Source: an uncultured Prevotella sp. (lineage in GTDB: Bacteria; Bacteroidota; Bacteroidia; Bacteroidales; Bacteroidaceae). From it: 57,646 nt of DNA. Numbering within the stretch: the first letter of the stretch is position 1; every line of letters begins with the position of its first letter. The notes beneath the pieces are model-generated. The model was not told the DNA's origin and did not search any database. It saw only the letters and a list, made by a program, of their open reading frames with translations. The translations under genes and the position numbers were made by a program. Location of the stretch: the NCBI GenBank assembly GCA_905233555.1, contig CAJODF010000005.1, forward strand, positions 48,431 through 106,076. The letters are read 5' to 3'. Of this stretch, positions 42,346 through 50,787 are shown one piece after another.

Positions 42346-43212
42346 TTAATTTCCTTTCATTCTGATTGAGTCACGTGCTGCTTCCAGCAGGTTCACACGC
42401 TCTGGGATATGCTTGTCGCAGATGACGACCACATCACGCAGACAACTGAAGTCCGTACTCAGACGTGTCTGTAACTTGTACGACAGACCGTCGTTTGAGT
42501 TGAAGACCTTCTCAATCTGTCCCACCAAGATGCCTGGGGGGAAGATCGACGAGTAGCCGCTGGTGACAATCCATTCGCCCTTCCTGAAGTGTGCATGACG
42601 GGGGATATCCTCCACGAAGGCAATCGTGGGGTCTCCGCCTGTCCAGTGCAGGTAGCCGAAATAGTCACGGTTGCGGATAGCGCAACTGATACGCGATGAA
42701 TTGGTGTTCAGGGCAGGAATGACGACTGCATAGTGGTCGGACACCAGATAGACCACACCCACGATGCCGTTGCCACAAGCCACACCCATATCCACCTCTA
42801 CGCCATCAGCCTTTCCCTTGTTGATGGTGATCAGGTTGTCGGGCTTGTTGATGGTATTGGAAACGACCTTTGCAGGAATCAGCCGGAACTGACTCAGAAA
42901 CTGCAGTTCGTTGCGCTGTTCCACCGTCGTGTCCTTGGTGGCGTCCGTATAGAGGCGTCGCAACTGTGCCACCTGTCTTTCCAGATAGAAGTTACGGAGC
43001 GTGAGTTCCTCGTTGGCTCTGGTCATCGAGAAGAAAGAGGTGATGCCACTTTCCACCTCATAGACCTTGCCAGCCATCTCGTTGGCCGACGACAACCACA
43101 CGCTTCCCTGATAACTGTTGTATCTAAACAGCATAACACCACTGATTACCTCTAATAACACGAAGAGGAACCAGTGATGATATTTCTGCAGGAAATCGAG
43201 TAGGTTGTGCAT
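42346..43212 (-). CDS. mreC: Rod-shape determining protein MreC
   Basis: 288 residues. The N-terminal membrane helix (about 14-31) and a coiled coil (REN-like region 60-100) lead into the beta-domain with NTINKPDNLITINKGKADGV and VVYLVSDHYAVVIP. It scaffolds the elongation complex in the periplasm with MreD and PBP2. mreB lies 14 nt upstream on the same strand. Confidence 0.93.
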   Translation of the reverse strand: MHNLLDFLQKYHHWFLFVLLEVISGVMLFRYNSYQGSVWLSSANEMAGKVYEVESGITSFFSMTRANEELTLRNFYLERQVAQLRRLYTDATKDTTVEQRNELQFLSQFRLIPAKVVSNTINKPDNLITINKGKADGVEVDMGVACGNGIVGVVYLVSDHYAVVIPALNTNSSRISCAIRNRDYFGYLHWTGGDPTIAFVEDIPRHAHFRKGEWIVTSGYSSIFPPGILVGQIEKVFNSNDGLSYKLQTRLSTDFSCLRDVVVICDKHIPERVNLLEAARDSIRMKGN

Positions 43213-43226
43213 CTAACCTCGCTTGA

Positions 43227-44249
43227 TTATCTCATCAGGAATGAGAAGCGATCGATATTCTTCAGGGCGACACCTGCACCCTTGGCCACACTGTGGAGGG
43301 GATCCTCAGGTACGTGGAACGGAATATTGATCTTTTCTTCCAGACGACGGTCGAGACCACGAAGCAGGGCACCGCCTCCTGAGAGGTAGATACCGTTCTT
43401 CACGATGTCGGCATACAGTTCTGGCGGCGTGTTCTCAAGGGCTGAGAGCACGGCGTTCTCAATCTTTGCCACTGTCTTGTCCAAGCAGTGTGCTATCTCC
43501 TGATAGCATACGGGAACCTCCATCGGGAGGGCTGTGATACGGTTCGGGCCGTGCACGATGAAGTCCTCAGGTGCATCATCGCCGAGATCGGTCAGGGCAG
43601 AACCCACGTTGATCTTGATACGCTCGGCCATACGCTCACTGACCTTCACGTTGTGCTGACGACTCATATACTCCTGAATGTCTGCCGTCAGGTCGTCGCC
43701 TGCCGTACGGATGGAGTTGTTGCTGACGATGCCACCCAGCGAAATCACGGCAATCTCTGTAGAACCACCACCGATATCCACAATCATGTTGCCCTCCGGT
43801 GCCTCGACGTCGATACCGATACCAATGGCAGCAGCCATCGGCTCGAAGATCAGATAGACGTCGCGTCCGTCAGCGTGCTCTGCAGAGTCGCGAACGGCAC
43901 GGAGTTCAACTTCAGTAGAACCTGAGGGTACGCCAATCACCATACGGAGTGAAGGTGAGAACAGGCGTGAACCCGTGTGTACCATCTTAATCAGGCCACG
44001 CATCATCTGCTCGCAGGCAGAGAAGTCGGCAATCACACCGTCGCGCAGCGGACGGATGGTACGGATGTTGTCGTGCGTCTTTTCATACATCATCTTGGCC
44101 TTCGCACCTACGGCAATCATCTTGTCGGTGTGACGGTCGAGGGCAACCACCGACGGCTCATCTACTACGATCTTGTCGTCGCTGATAATGATGGTGTTTG
44201 CTGTGCCCAGGTCCATTGCAATCTCCTGGACGAAACTAAAAAATCCCAT
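43227..44249 (-). CDS. mreB: Rod-shape determining actin homologue MreB
   Basis: 340 residues. The phosphate-1 motif is AMDLGTANTII, the phosphate-2 motif IVDIGGGSTEIAVI and the adenosine motif LSGGGALLRGLD, as in actin-fold MreB. It forms membrane-bound filaments that guide elongation. It is the second gene of the shape operon; purH lies upstream with a heptad array in the 35-nt gap. Confidence 0.97.
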   Translation of the reverse strand: MGFFSFVQEIAMDLGTANTIIISDDKIVVDEPSVVALDRHTDKMIAVGAKAKMMYEKTHDNIRTIRPLRDGVIADFSACEQMMRGLIKMVHTGSRLFSPSLRMVIGVPSGSTEVELRAVRDSAEHADGRDVYLIFEPMAAAIGIGIDVEAPEGNMIVDIGGGSTEIAVISLGGIVSNNSIRTAGDDLTADIQEYMSRQHNVKVSERMAERIKINVGSALTDLGDDAPEDFIVHGPNRITALPMEVPVCYQEIAHCLDKTVAKIENAVLSALENTPPELYADIVKNGIYLSGGGALLRGLDRRLEEKINIPFHVPEDPLHSVAKGAGVALKNIDRFSFLMR

Positions 44250-44252
44250 TCT

Positions 44253-44288
44253 AATTTACAATTTGACAATTTACAATTTACAATTTAT
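44253..44288. repeat. Heptad array, AATTTAC type, between purH and mreB
   Basis: AATTTAC, AATTTGA, one extra C, AATTTAC, AATTTAC, AATTTAT. The purH stop codon (44287-44285 on the minus strand) lies inside it. Confidence 0.85.
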
Positions 44289-44878
44289 TTTTCGAACCAG
44301 CTGTGGATGGCAGTGTCGTAGTGGCTCGATACGCCGAAGGCACGGGTGGCGAACATACGGCGCTGCTCCTTGGTGGTCTCGGCACCCTGCTTGTTCAGGA
44401 TGTCAAGCAGCACGCTGTACTCTGCCTTGCTGGGTACGATCACCACATCGTTGAAGTTCTTGGCACCTGCACGGATCAGTGAGATACCACCGATATCGAT
44501 CTTCTCGATGATATCGCCTTCTGATGCCCCGCTGGCAACGGTCTGCTCAAACGGATACAGATCCACGATGACGAGGTCGATCTCAGGAATCTCGTAACGC
44601 TTCATCTGCTCCTTGTCGCCTTCGTTGTCACGACGCCCCAGGATACCTCCGAACACTTTCGGATGGAGGGTCTTTACACGACCTCCAAGAATAGAGGGAT
44701 AGGTTGTCACTTGCTCAACCTTCTCGCACTCATAGCCGAGTGACTCAATAAACTTCTGTGTTCCACCTGTCGAAAGGAACTTGACGCCTTCCTCATTCAA
44801 TTTCTTGAGCAATTCGTCCAGTCCGTCCTTGTGAAAGACCGATACCAAAGCGGTCTTAATCTTCTTACTGTCAGCCAT
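44285..44878 (-). CDS. purH: IMP cyclohydrolase domain of PurH, without the transformylase domain
   Basis: 197 residues. All motifs of the PurH N-terminal (MGS-like, IMP cyclohydrolase) domain are here: FLSTGGTQKFIES, GGRVKTLHPKVFGGIL, VDLYPF and IDIGGISLIRAGAKNF. It ends YDTAIHSWFEK then stop, exactly at the usual border to the AICAR transformylase domain. Full-length bifunctional PurH is about 510 residues, so roughly 310 residues are absent. The stop codon lies in a heptad array and nothing resembling the second domain follows. It may be a natural single-domain enzyme with a separate transformylase elsewhere, or a truncation. A -7 box lies at 44926-44919. Confidence 0.9.
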   Translation of the reverse strand: MADSKKIKTALVSVFHKDGLDELLKKLNEEGVKFLSTGGTQKFIESLGYECEKVEQVTTYPSILGGRVKTLHPKVFGGILGRRDNEGDKEQMKRYEIPEIDLVIVDLYPFEQTVASGASEGDIIEKIDIGGISLIRAGAKNFNDVVIVPSKAEYSVLLDILNKQGAETTKEQRRMFATRAFGVSSHYDTAIHSWFEK

Positions 44879-44886
44879 ATTTTTTC

Positions 44887-44926
44887 TTATAACGTTATAA
44901 TAAATGCATTTTAGGGTGCAAAGATA
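44887..44926 (-). promoter_or_regulatory. purH operon promoter with a downstream palindrome
   Basis: -7 box TATCTTTG (44926-44919, minus). The perfect 14-nt palindrome TTATAACGTTATAA (44887-44900) lies between it and the ATG at 44878, a plausible repressor site. Confidence 0.5.
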
Positions 44927-44934
44927 ATAAAAAG

Positions 44935-44982
44935 TCGCGGATTATATCACATTTCTCTCCAGAAAATTAGATAAATCCGCGA
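44935..44982 (-). terminator. Terminator after the LysM/M23 gene
   Basis: TCGCGGATT (44935-43) pairs with AATCCGCGA (44974-82) around a 30-nt loop. On the minus strand it is followed by CTTTTTATT. Confidence 0.6.
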
Positions 44983-45017
44983 TGTAGTTAAGATAGGTCA
45001 ATTAAAGACCTTCAACT

Positions 45018-45986
45018 TTAGTTGTATTTCAGAATCTGACCAGGCATCAGGCGAATGTTCTTGCCGATGTGGTTCAGTTTACAAAGAGCGTCGATAGTCA
45101 TGCCACGCTTCTTGGCGATAGCCTGCAGGGTCTCACCCTTCTTCACCTTGTGGAAATGTACTTCAGGAGCGAAGGACACCTCAGGTGCTGCGATGGCCAT
45201 TTCGGAATCGTCGTCGTCAGCAGTCTCCAGTCTGCCTGCACCAGTGGCGCTGGCATTGGCACCACGCAGACGGGTAGCCTGTGCCGACTCGGCTGCATAC
45301 TTGCTGCGCTTGAAGGTCCAGAAGTCGCCAGTGACGTCCTGATTACGGAAGTCGAACATCAAGGCTGGGTTGAGGGCCACACCACAGAGGCGAGTCTCAA
45401 AGTGCAGGTGCGAACCTGTGCTGCGTCCAGTATTACCGCCCAGGGCGATGGGATCGCCGGCACGCACTTCCTGATTCTCTTCCACGAGCCACTTCGACAG
45501 GTGTCCGTAGTAGGTTTCCAAGCCGTTGTAATGGCGGATGACGATATACTTACCGTAGCCCTTGCGAGCACCTTCGTTCTTCACGACACGCACCTTTCCG
45601 CTGAATGCAGCACGGATGGTGTCGCCGATATATACCTTGATGTCGAGTCCCTTATGCTGGCGTCCCCAGCGAGCACCGAAGTTCGAGGTGATCAGACGAC
45701 TGGGTGTCGGCATACAGAATCCGCGCAGGTCGATAGTGGCCTCATCAGGCAACGGGGTGTTGGCACGGTAGTGTGTCGAAATGTTATCAAACTCATCATA
45801 CAGGTCGGATGCAGGATTATCCAGCATCTCCTGGTATATCAGTTGGTTGAGCGCTACAGAGTCAACCTTCTTCATTTTCTTATCAACGGGGGCCTGACGG
45901 GCTAACAGATCCTGCGCCTGCAACGGGGCGGCTGATAGCGAAATCGCGGCAAATATAAGAGAAATCTTAATGGTCTTAAACATCAT
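45018..45986 (-). CDS. M23 family metallopeptidase with C-terminal LysM domain
   Basis: 322 residues. A signal peptide is followed by the M23 fold with the zinc-binding HKGLDIKVYIGD and STGSHLHFETR. A LysM repeat starting KVKKGETLQAIAKKRG binds peptidoglycan at the C-terminus. It probably cuts peptidoglycan cross-links or activates an amidase in the periplasm. The start could be 45986 or 45983 (MM). The -7 box TACCTTTG is at 46035-46028. Confidence 0.92.
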   Translation of the reverse strand: MMFKTIKISLIFAAISLSAAPLQAQDLLARQAPVDKKMKKVDSVALNQLIYQEMLDNPASDLYDEFDNISTHYRANTPLPDEATIDLRGFCMPTPSRLITSNFGARWGRQHKGLDIKVYIGDTIRAAFSGKVRVVKNEGARKGYGKYIVIRHYNGLETYYGHLSKWLVEENQEVRAGDPIALGGNTGRSTGSHLHFETRLCGVALNPALMFDFRNQDVTGDFWTFKRSKYAAESAQATRLRGANASATGAGRLETADDDDSEMAIAAPEVSFAPEVHFHKVKKGETLQAIAKKRGMTIDALCKLNHIGKNIRLMPGQILKYN

Positions 45987-46027
45987 TTTTTTGTTAGAGT
46001 TGATCCGTTATTCACGGAATTACGGTG

Positions 46028-46035
46028 CAAAGGTA
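46028..46035 (-). promoter_or_regulatory. -7 promoter box for the M23 peptidase gene
   Basis: TACCTTTG on the minus strand, 41 nt before the start codon. Confidence 0.55.
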
Positions 46036-46131
46036 ATAAAAATATTCAGAAAACATACAAAAATGTTGTGTACGTTAACAAAGTTTAGGGTTGTTTTAAC
46101 ACTTAATGGTAAAGTAGGCCCTTTCAACAGG

Positions 46132-48225
46132 TTACGAAATCACCCCCCAATTGATGTTGGTTTTACGCAATTCACGGAGCCTTTTCCACAGGATTGCATA
46201 CTTATCCGAATGGCATTCAGGATCCTCCTCGATGATGGGTTGGGCTGTGTCGCGAGCCATCTGTACCAACTGTCCGTCACGGGCTATGTCGGCTATCTTC
46301 AGGTCGAAGGCCATACCACTCTGCTGTGTACCCTCCAAATCGCCTGGGCCACGCAGTTTCAGGTCGGCTTCGGCAATACGGAAACCGTCGTTTGTGTCGC
46401 ACATGATGTCGATGCGCTTACGGGTGTCCTCACTGAGTTTATACGGGGTCACAAGGATACAGAAACTCTGGTCAGCACCTCGCCCTACACGCCCTCGGAG
46501 TTGGTGCAACTGCGAGAGTCCGAAGCGCTGGGCTTCGAGTATCACCATCACGGAGGCGTTGGGCACATTGACACCCACCTCAATCACCGTCGTAGCCACC
46601 AATATCTGCGTCTCTCCACTCACAAAACGCTGCATCTCGTCCTCCTTGTCCTTCGGCTTCATCTTACCATGCACCTTGCTGAGACGGAATTCTGGGAAGA
46701 CTTGTTTCAACACCTCGAAACCATCCTCCAGATTCTTTAGGTCGCTCTTCTCGCTTTCCTCGATGAGGGGGAAGACGATATACACCTGCCGCCCCTCGTT
46801 GATCTGCTGACGGATGCCGTCGTAGAGCGATGTCATACGGGCATCGAACACGTGCGTCGTCTTCACGGGTTTACGCCCTGGGGGCAGTTCGTCGATGACA
46901 CTCACATCGAGGTCGCCATAGAGCGTCATCGCCAACGTACGGGGGATGGGGGTCGCCGTCATCACCAATACATGGGGCGGATTGGTGCTCTTGCTCCAGA
47001 GTTTCGCACGCTGGGCCACGCCGAAACGGTGCTGTTCATCGACCACCACGAACCCCAGACGGGCAAACTGCACTGTATCTTCTATCACGGCATGGGTACC
47101 CACCAGGATATGAATAGTACCATCCAGCAGTCCGTCTAACACTTCCTTGCGTCGCTTACCCTTCACGATGCCAGTCAACAGCGCCACCCTGATGTCCATA
47201 TCCTTCAGGAACGCCATGATGGTCTGCAGGTGCTGCTCGGCCAGAATCTCCGTAGGTGCCATGATACAGGCCTGATAGCCGTTGTCGATGGCAATGAGCA
47301 TCGACATCAGCGCCACAAGGGTCTTGCCGCTGCCCACATCGCCCTGCAGCAGTCGGTTCATCTGGCGTCCGCTGCCCGTATCCTTGCGGATCTCACGGAT
47401 CACCCGTTTCTGGGCACCCGTCAACGGGAAGGGCAGATACTGACTGTAGAACGTATTAAATGCATTGCCGACGACAGAAAACACGTAACCCCTGTATTTC
47501 CGTCGCTGGTCACTCGCGTACCTTAATATATTTAGCTGGATGTAGAAGAGTTCCTCGAACTTCAGTCTGACACGGGCCCTTTCCAGATCCTTGGCGTTCT
47601 GGGGATAGTGCACGATGCGAAACGCCTCGTCGCGACCCATCAGGTGGCGCTCGGCGATGATGAAGTCGGGCAGCGTCTCAGGCAGCGTCGGCAACTTCTC
47701 GATGAGGGTCTTGGTCAGCCGTTCGATGGCCCTTGAGTTCAGGCCGCTCTTCTTCATCTTCTCCGTCGTATTGTAATACGGCTGGAGCCCCATCGTCGTG
47801 ATATCCACCTTTGCAGCATCGTCGAGATCGGGGTGGGTGAAGTTGATACGGTTGTTAAAGACGGTAGGCTTGCCAAACACCAGGTATTTCGTGCCGATCC
47901 GATAGTTCTGCTTGGCATATTTGCCGCCATTAAACCACGTCAAGTCGCAGATGGCGGTACCGTCGGTGAAGTGGGCCACCACTCTTTCCTTGCGTGGCCC
48001 CATAGGGAACGTCTCGAAACTCAGGATGTGTCCCACCACCTGCACATAGGGCATCTCCCCCGTCAATTCGTGGATGGTATAGACCTTCGAACGGTCCACA
48101 TATTTGTAAGGATAGTATTCCAGCAGGTCACCATAGGTCTCGATGCCGAGTTCGTTGCTCAGCATCTTCTTGCGCTGAGGCCCCACGCCCGGCAAGTACT
48201 TAATATCCTGACCTAAAATATCCAA
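46132..48225 (-). CDS. recG: ATP-dependent DNA helicase RecG
   Basis: 697 residues. The wedge domain opens with LGQDIKYLPGVGPQRKKML. The helicase core has Walker A GDVGSGKTLVA, motif II VVDEQHRFG and motif III VMTATPIPRTLA; the C-terminal motif is QLRGRVGRG. It remodels stalled forks and Holliday junctions. The only possible start close to the family start is TTG at 48225, because an in-frame stop, that of ispD, comes right before it. The gene therefore begins on the base after ispD ends, inside a heptad-like repeat. Confidence 0.93.
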   Translation of the reverse strand: MDILGQDIKYLPGVGPQRKKMLSNELGIETYGDLLEYYPYKYVDRSKVYTIHELTGEMPYVQVVGHILSFETFPMGPRKERVVAHFTDGTAICDLTWFNGGKYAKQNYRIGTKYLVFGKPTVFNNRINFTHPDLDDAAKVDITTMGLQPYYNTTEKMKKSGLNSRAIERLTKTLIEKLPTLPETLPDFIIAERHLMGRDEAFRIVHYPQNAKDLERARVRLKFEELFYIQLNILRYASDQRRKYRGYVFSVVGNAFNTFYSQYLPFPLTGAQKRVIREIRKDTGSGRQMNRLLQGDVGSGKTLVALMSMLIAIDNGYQACIMAPTEILAEQHLQTIMAFLKDMDIRVALLTGIVKGKRRKEVLDGLLDGTIHILVGTHAVIEDTVQFARLGFVVVDEQHRFGVAQRAKLWSKSTNPPHVLVMTATPIPRTLAMTLYGDLDVSVIDELPPGRKPVKTTHVFDARMTSLYDGIRQQINEGRQVYIVFPLIEESEKSDLKNLEDGFEVLKQVFPEFRLSKVHGKMKPKDKEDEMQRFVSGETQILVATTVIEVGVNVPNASVMVILEAQRFGLSQLHQLRGRVGRGADQSFCILVTPYKLSEDTRKRIDIMCDTNDGFRIAEADLKLRGPGDLEGTQQSGMAFDLKIADIARDGQLVQMARDTAQPIIEEDPECHSDKYAILWKRLRELRKTNINWGVIS

Positions 48226-48242
48226 TTATGAATTGATAATTG
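48222..48242 (-). repeat. Heptads at the ispD/recG junction
   Basis: On the minus strand AATTATC, AATTCAT and AATTGGA occur in a row; the ispD stop TAA and the recG start TTG both lie in them. Confidence 0.65.
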
Positions 48243-48900
48243 CTTCGGCAACGGTAATGTCATAGGGGGTGGTAATCTTGATATTCTCGCGATTGCCTTC
48301 CACAAGGGTAATCTGGTGACCGTACGATTCCACCACAGAGGCATCATCCGTAAAGCCGTCGTTATAAGGCTGTCTGTTCGCTGCCTTCAACAACTGTATA
48401 TCAAACGTCTGAGGCGTCTGCACCAGCCGATACTCATCCCTCGGCACAGTCACAGAACCATCTCCCTCCAGATGTCTGACCGTTTCCACAACAGGGATGA
48501 CGGGTATCACAGCCTTCGCCTCACGGGCCGTCTCGTAGCAGCGACGGATGACCTCGATGCTGGGGAAGGGCCTTACGCCGTCGTGCACACCAACCACCCC
48601 CTGCGCATCGTCAGGCACCAGGGCGAGTCCGTTCTGTACGGAGTGGAAGCGTGTCTGTCCGCCATTCGCCAACAGATACTCTACCTCAAAATGATACCTC
48701 CTGCAGAGTTCCTGCCAATAATCCTGCTGCGCCTCAGGCAGCACGAGGATAATCTGCAGGTCCTTCGAGTACTCACGGAACCGCTCTATCGTCCGCATCA
48801 GCACGGGCTTCCCGCCAATGGGCAGAAACTGCTTGGGAATGTCCGTTCCCATCCGCAGTCCCTTCCCCCCAGCCACGATGATTACAAAATCACAATTCAC
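48226..48900 (-). CDS. ispD: 2-C-methyl-D-erythritol 4-phosphate cytidylyltransferase
   Basis: About 224 residues. The nucleotide-binding [12 protein letters not shown] is at the N-terminus, followed by [18 protein letters not shown], the VHDGVRPF motif and TDDASVVE. It makes CDP-methylerythritol in the non-mevalonate isoprenoid pathway. No ATG is present before the core: GTG 48900 ([12 protein letters not shown]) matches the family start best, and GTG 48921 is an alternative. Both lie in a heptad array. It sits between the DJ-1 gene and recG in one leftward operon. Confidence 0.9.
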   Translation of the reverse strand: MNCDFVIIVAGGKGLRMGTDIPKQFLPIGGKPVLMRTIERFREYSKDLQIILVLPEAQQDYWQELCRRYHFEVEYLLANGGQTRFHSVQNGLALVPDDAQGVVGVHDGVRPFPSIEVIRRCYETAREAKAVIPVIPVVETVRHLEGDGSVTVPRDEYRLVQTPQTFDIQLLKAANRQPYNDGFTDDASVVESYGHQITLVEGNRENIKITTPYDITVAEAIINS

Positions 48901-48942
48901 AATTAACTTATCACTTTTCACTTCTCACTTTTCACTTCTCCG
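48888..48942 (-). repeat. Heptad array at the DJ-1 stop and ispD start
   Basis: Eight units on the plus strand: AATTCAC, AATTAAC, TTATCAC, TTTTCAC, TTCTCAC, TTTTCAC and flanking partial units. The flavour changes from AATTNAC to TTNTCAC inside the array. It covers the DJ-1 stop (48934-48932) and both candidate ispD starts. Confidence 0.85.
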
Positions 48943-49507
48943 CCATGAGGTGTTTGAACCGCATGCCTTCGGCAATCTGGTCCGACGTCTTCTTATCCAC
49001 CAACTGACTCAGCAGTTCGTACGCATAGGGGAAGGCAGCTGCAGGACCCTCACCCGTGGTCACATTGCCATCTACCGTGAAGAGGTCGCCCGTATAGGTG
49101 GCACCTGCCTCTTTCAGCACCTTCTCGAAGCCAGGATAACACGTAGCCTTCTTGCCGTCGAGGATACCCAACTGCGCCAGTACCACTGCAGGAGCGGCAC
49201 AGATGGCAGCCACCTTCTTGCCGGCAGCAAACTGGTCCATCACCACCTTGCACACACCCTCGTGCGCAAACAGGTTGCTGGCACCAGGCATACCGCCAGG
49301 TAACATGATCAGGTCGGCATCCTCGTAGTCGCTCTGATCAAACTGGATATCAGCCTCGATATTCACGCCGTGAGCCGACTCCACGAGCGGAAACTCCGTC
49401 GTGCTCACTGTCACTACATCCACACCGCCACGACGCAGTACGTCGATGGGAATCAGCGCCTCGACATCCTCGAAGCCGTCTGCTAAGAATACATAAACTT
49501 TTGCCAT
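48932..49507 (-). CDS. DJ-1/PfpI family protein
   Basis: 191 residues. It opens AKVYVFLADGFEDVEALIP with the conserved Glu, and has the nucleophile-elbow cysteine in AAICAAPAVVLAQLG. This is the DJ-1/ThiJ fold, linked to glyoxal stress, deglycation or chaperone functions; the exact activity is unsettled. ATG 49507 (MAKVYVF) is chosen over 49513 and 49546, since the latter would lie in the promoter (-7 box 49542-49535). Its stop codon lies in a heptad array. Confidence 0.88.
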   Translation of the reverse strand: MAKVYVFLADGFEDVEALIPIDVLRRGGVDVVTVSTTEFPLVESAHGVNIEADIQFDQSDYEDADLIMLPGGMPGASNLFAHEGVCKVVMDQFAAGKKVAAICAAPAVVLAQLGILDGKKATCYPGFEKVLKEAGATYTGDLFTVDGNVTTGEGPAAAFPYAYELLSQLVDKKTSDQIAEGMRFKHLMAEK

Positions 49508-49534
49508 AATCATTCTTTTTAGGGTTTCTGACCG

Positions 49535-49542
49535 CAAAGATA
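49535..49542 (-). promoter_or_regulatory. -7 promoter box for the DJ-1-ispD-recG operon
   Basis: TATCTTTG on the minus strand; a heptad array (49551-49578) begins 8 nt upstream. Confidence 0.6.
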
Positions 49543-49550
49543 GCAAAAAA

Positions 49551-49578
49551 AGTGAATAGTGGAAAGTGAATAGTGAAT
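49551..49578. repeat. Heptad array, AGTGAAT x4
   Basis: AGTGAAT, AGTGGAA, AGTGAAT, AGTGAAT, next to the leftward -7 box. Confidence 0.8.
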
Positions 49579-49602
49579 AATTTGGTTCCGCTATTGCATT
49601 TT

Positions 49603-49630
49603 TTCTTAATTCTTAACTCTTAATTCTTAA
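49603..49630. repeat. Heptad array, TTCTTAA x4
   Basis: TTCTTAA, TTCTTAA, CTCTTAA, TTCTTAA, next to the rightward -7 box of nadK. Confidence 0.8.
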
Positions 49631-49638
49631 CTTCTTCG

Positions 49639-49646
49639 TATCTTTG
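49639..49646 (+). promoter_or_regulatory. -7 promoter box for nadK
   Basis: TATCTTTG, 18 nt before the ATG at 49665. Confidence 0.6.
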
Positions 49647-49664
49647 CACCCAAAAGCGAAGAAT

Positions 49665-50549
49665 ATGGAACATCAGAGACTCAGATTCGCCCTTTTCGGC
49701 AATATCTATCAGGCCAAGAAGTCGGCCAGCATCCAGAAGGTGCTCTCGTGCATCACCAACTACGGCGCAGAACTATACGTCGATATGGAGTACTATTACT
49801 TCCTGAAAGACAACCAGCGTCTGGAGGTCAATGCCACGAAGATCTTTACAGGCGACGACTTCGAGGCCGACTTCGTCATCTCGATGGGTGGCGACGGTAC
49901 GTTCCTCAAGTCAGCCAGCAGGGTAGGGCGGAAGAACATCCCCATCCTGGGCGTCAATATGGGGCGCCTGGGATTCCTGGCCGACGTCAGCCCCGATGAT
50001 ATCGAGCGCTGCCTCGAAGCCCTCCACAACGACGACTTCGCCATCGAGTCACGGGCCCTGATTCAGGTCGAGGCCGACGGCCAGCCCTTGGGCGAGTACA
50101 GCACCGCCCTCAACGATGTCGCCATCCTGAAGCGCGACTCTGCCTCGATGATCTCCATCCGTGCCAGCATCAACGGCCAGTATCTCAACACCTATCAGGC
50201 CGACGGTCTGGTCGTCTCTAGTCCCACGGGCTCTACGGCCTACTCCCTCTCCAACGGCGGACCCATCATCGTGCCAGGCACGAAGGTCTTCTCCATGACA
50301 GCCGTCGCCCCTCACTCTTTGAACGTACGCCCCATCGTGCTGCCCGACTCCTCCGTCATCGAACTCGATGTGGAGAGCCGCAGCCACCATTTCCTCGTGG
50401 CCATCGACGGCCGTTCGGAGAAATGCAAGGAAGGCACGAAGATCGTCCTCCGTCGCGCACCTTACGATATCAAGGTCGTAAAGCGCTCCGACCACCGCTA
50501 CTTCAACGCCCTCCGCGAGAAGATGATGTGGGGCGCCGACACGAGATAA
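49665..50549 (+). CDS. nadK: NAD kinase
   Basis: 294 residues. It shows the catalytic VISMGGDGTFLKSASR, the NMGRLGFLAD motif and DGLVVSSPTGSTAYSLS. The enzyme phosphorylates NAD to NADP. ATG 49665 (MEHQRLRFALFGN) is used; an upstream TTG at 49644 is in the promoter box. The gene is GC-rich with many C-ending codons, like the arabinofuranosidase gene. Confidence 0.95.
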   Translation: MEHQRLRFALFGNIYQAKKSASIQKVLSCITNYGAELYVDMEYYYFLKDNQRLEVNATKIFTGDDFEADFVISMGGDGTFLKSASRVGRKNIPILGVNMGRLGFLADVSPDDIERCLEALHNDDFAIESRALIQVEADGQPLGEYSTALNDVAILKRDSASMISIRASINGQYLNTYQADGLVVSSPTGSTAYSLSNGGPIIVPGTKVFSMTAVAPHSLNVRPIVLPDSSVIELDVESRSHHFLVAIDGRSEKCKEGTKIVLRRAPYDIKVVKRSDHRYFNALREKMMWGADTR

Positions 50550-50566
50550 TCGTTAAAAAACGTTTA

Positions 50567-50594
50567 ATTATGCATTGTGCATTGTGCATTGTGC
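50567..50594 (+). repeat. Heptad array, ATTGTGC x4, upstream of tRNA-Val
   Basis: ATTATGC followed by ATTGTGC x3, ending 11 nt before the -7 box at 50606. Confidence 0.85.
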
Positions 50595-50605
50595 ATTAAA
50601 TTTTG

Positions 50606-50613
50606 TACCTTTG
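50606..50613 (+). promoter_or_regulatory. -7 promoter box for tRNA-Val
   Basis: TACCTTTG, 18 nt before the mature tRNA start. Confidence 0.6.
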
Positions 50614-50631
50614 CACCCGCAAACGAAAAAA

Positions 50632-50705
50632 GTCGGCATAGCTCAGCTGGTTAGAGTATCACCTTGACATGGTGGGGGTCCTTGGTCCGAATCCAAGTGT
50701 CGACA
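50632..50705 (+). tRNA. tRNA-Val (anticodon GAC)
   Basis: All arms fold. The acceptor stem GTCGGCA pairs with TGTCGAC, the D stem is GCTC/GAGT, the anticodon stem TCACC/GGTGG holds the loop TTGACAT with GAC, and the T stem is CTTGG/CCAAG. The CCA end is not encoded. The T loop reads TCCGAAT with C at the second position (position 55), where T (pseudouridine) is normal. Confidence 0.92.
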
Positions 50706-50713
50706 CAGGATAC

Positions 50714-50746
50714 AAGCCGCAGAACACTGCGGCTTGAATTGTTTTT
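50714..50746 (+). terminator. Terminator after tRNA-Val
   Basis: AAGCCGCAG (50714-22) and CTGCGGCTT (50727-35), then GAATTGTTTTT. Confidence 0.8.
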
Positions 50747-50758
50747 AGGACACAAAAG

Positions 50759-50786
50759 AAGGCAACCAATCGGTTGCCTTTCTTTA
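50759..50786. terminator. Terminator after the DUF1846 gene
   Basis: AAGGCAACC (50759-67) and GGTTGCCTT (50772-80), loop AATC. It can act on both strands but lies directly after the leftward DUF1846 gene. Confidence 0.75.
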
Positions 50787-50787
50787 T

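Noticed and set aside
50567..50594. Tandem repeats as a CRISPR array
   Set aside because: The units are 7 nt with no spacers between them, and no cas genes are nearby.
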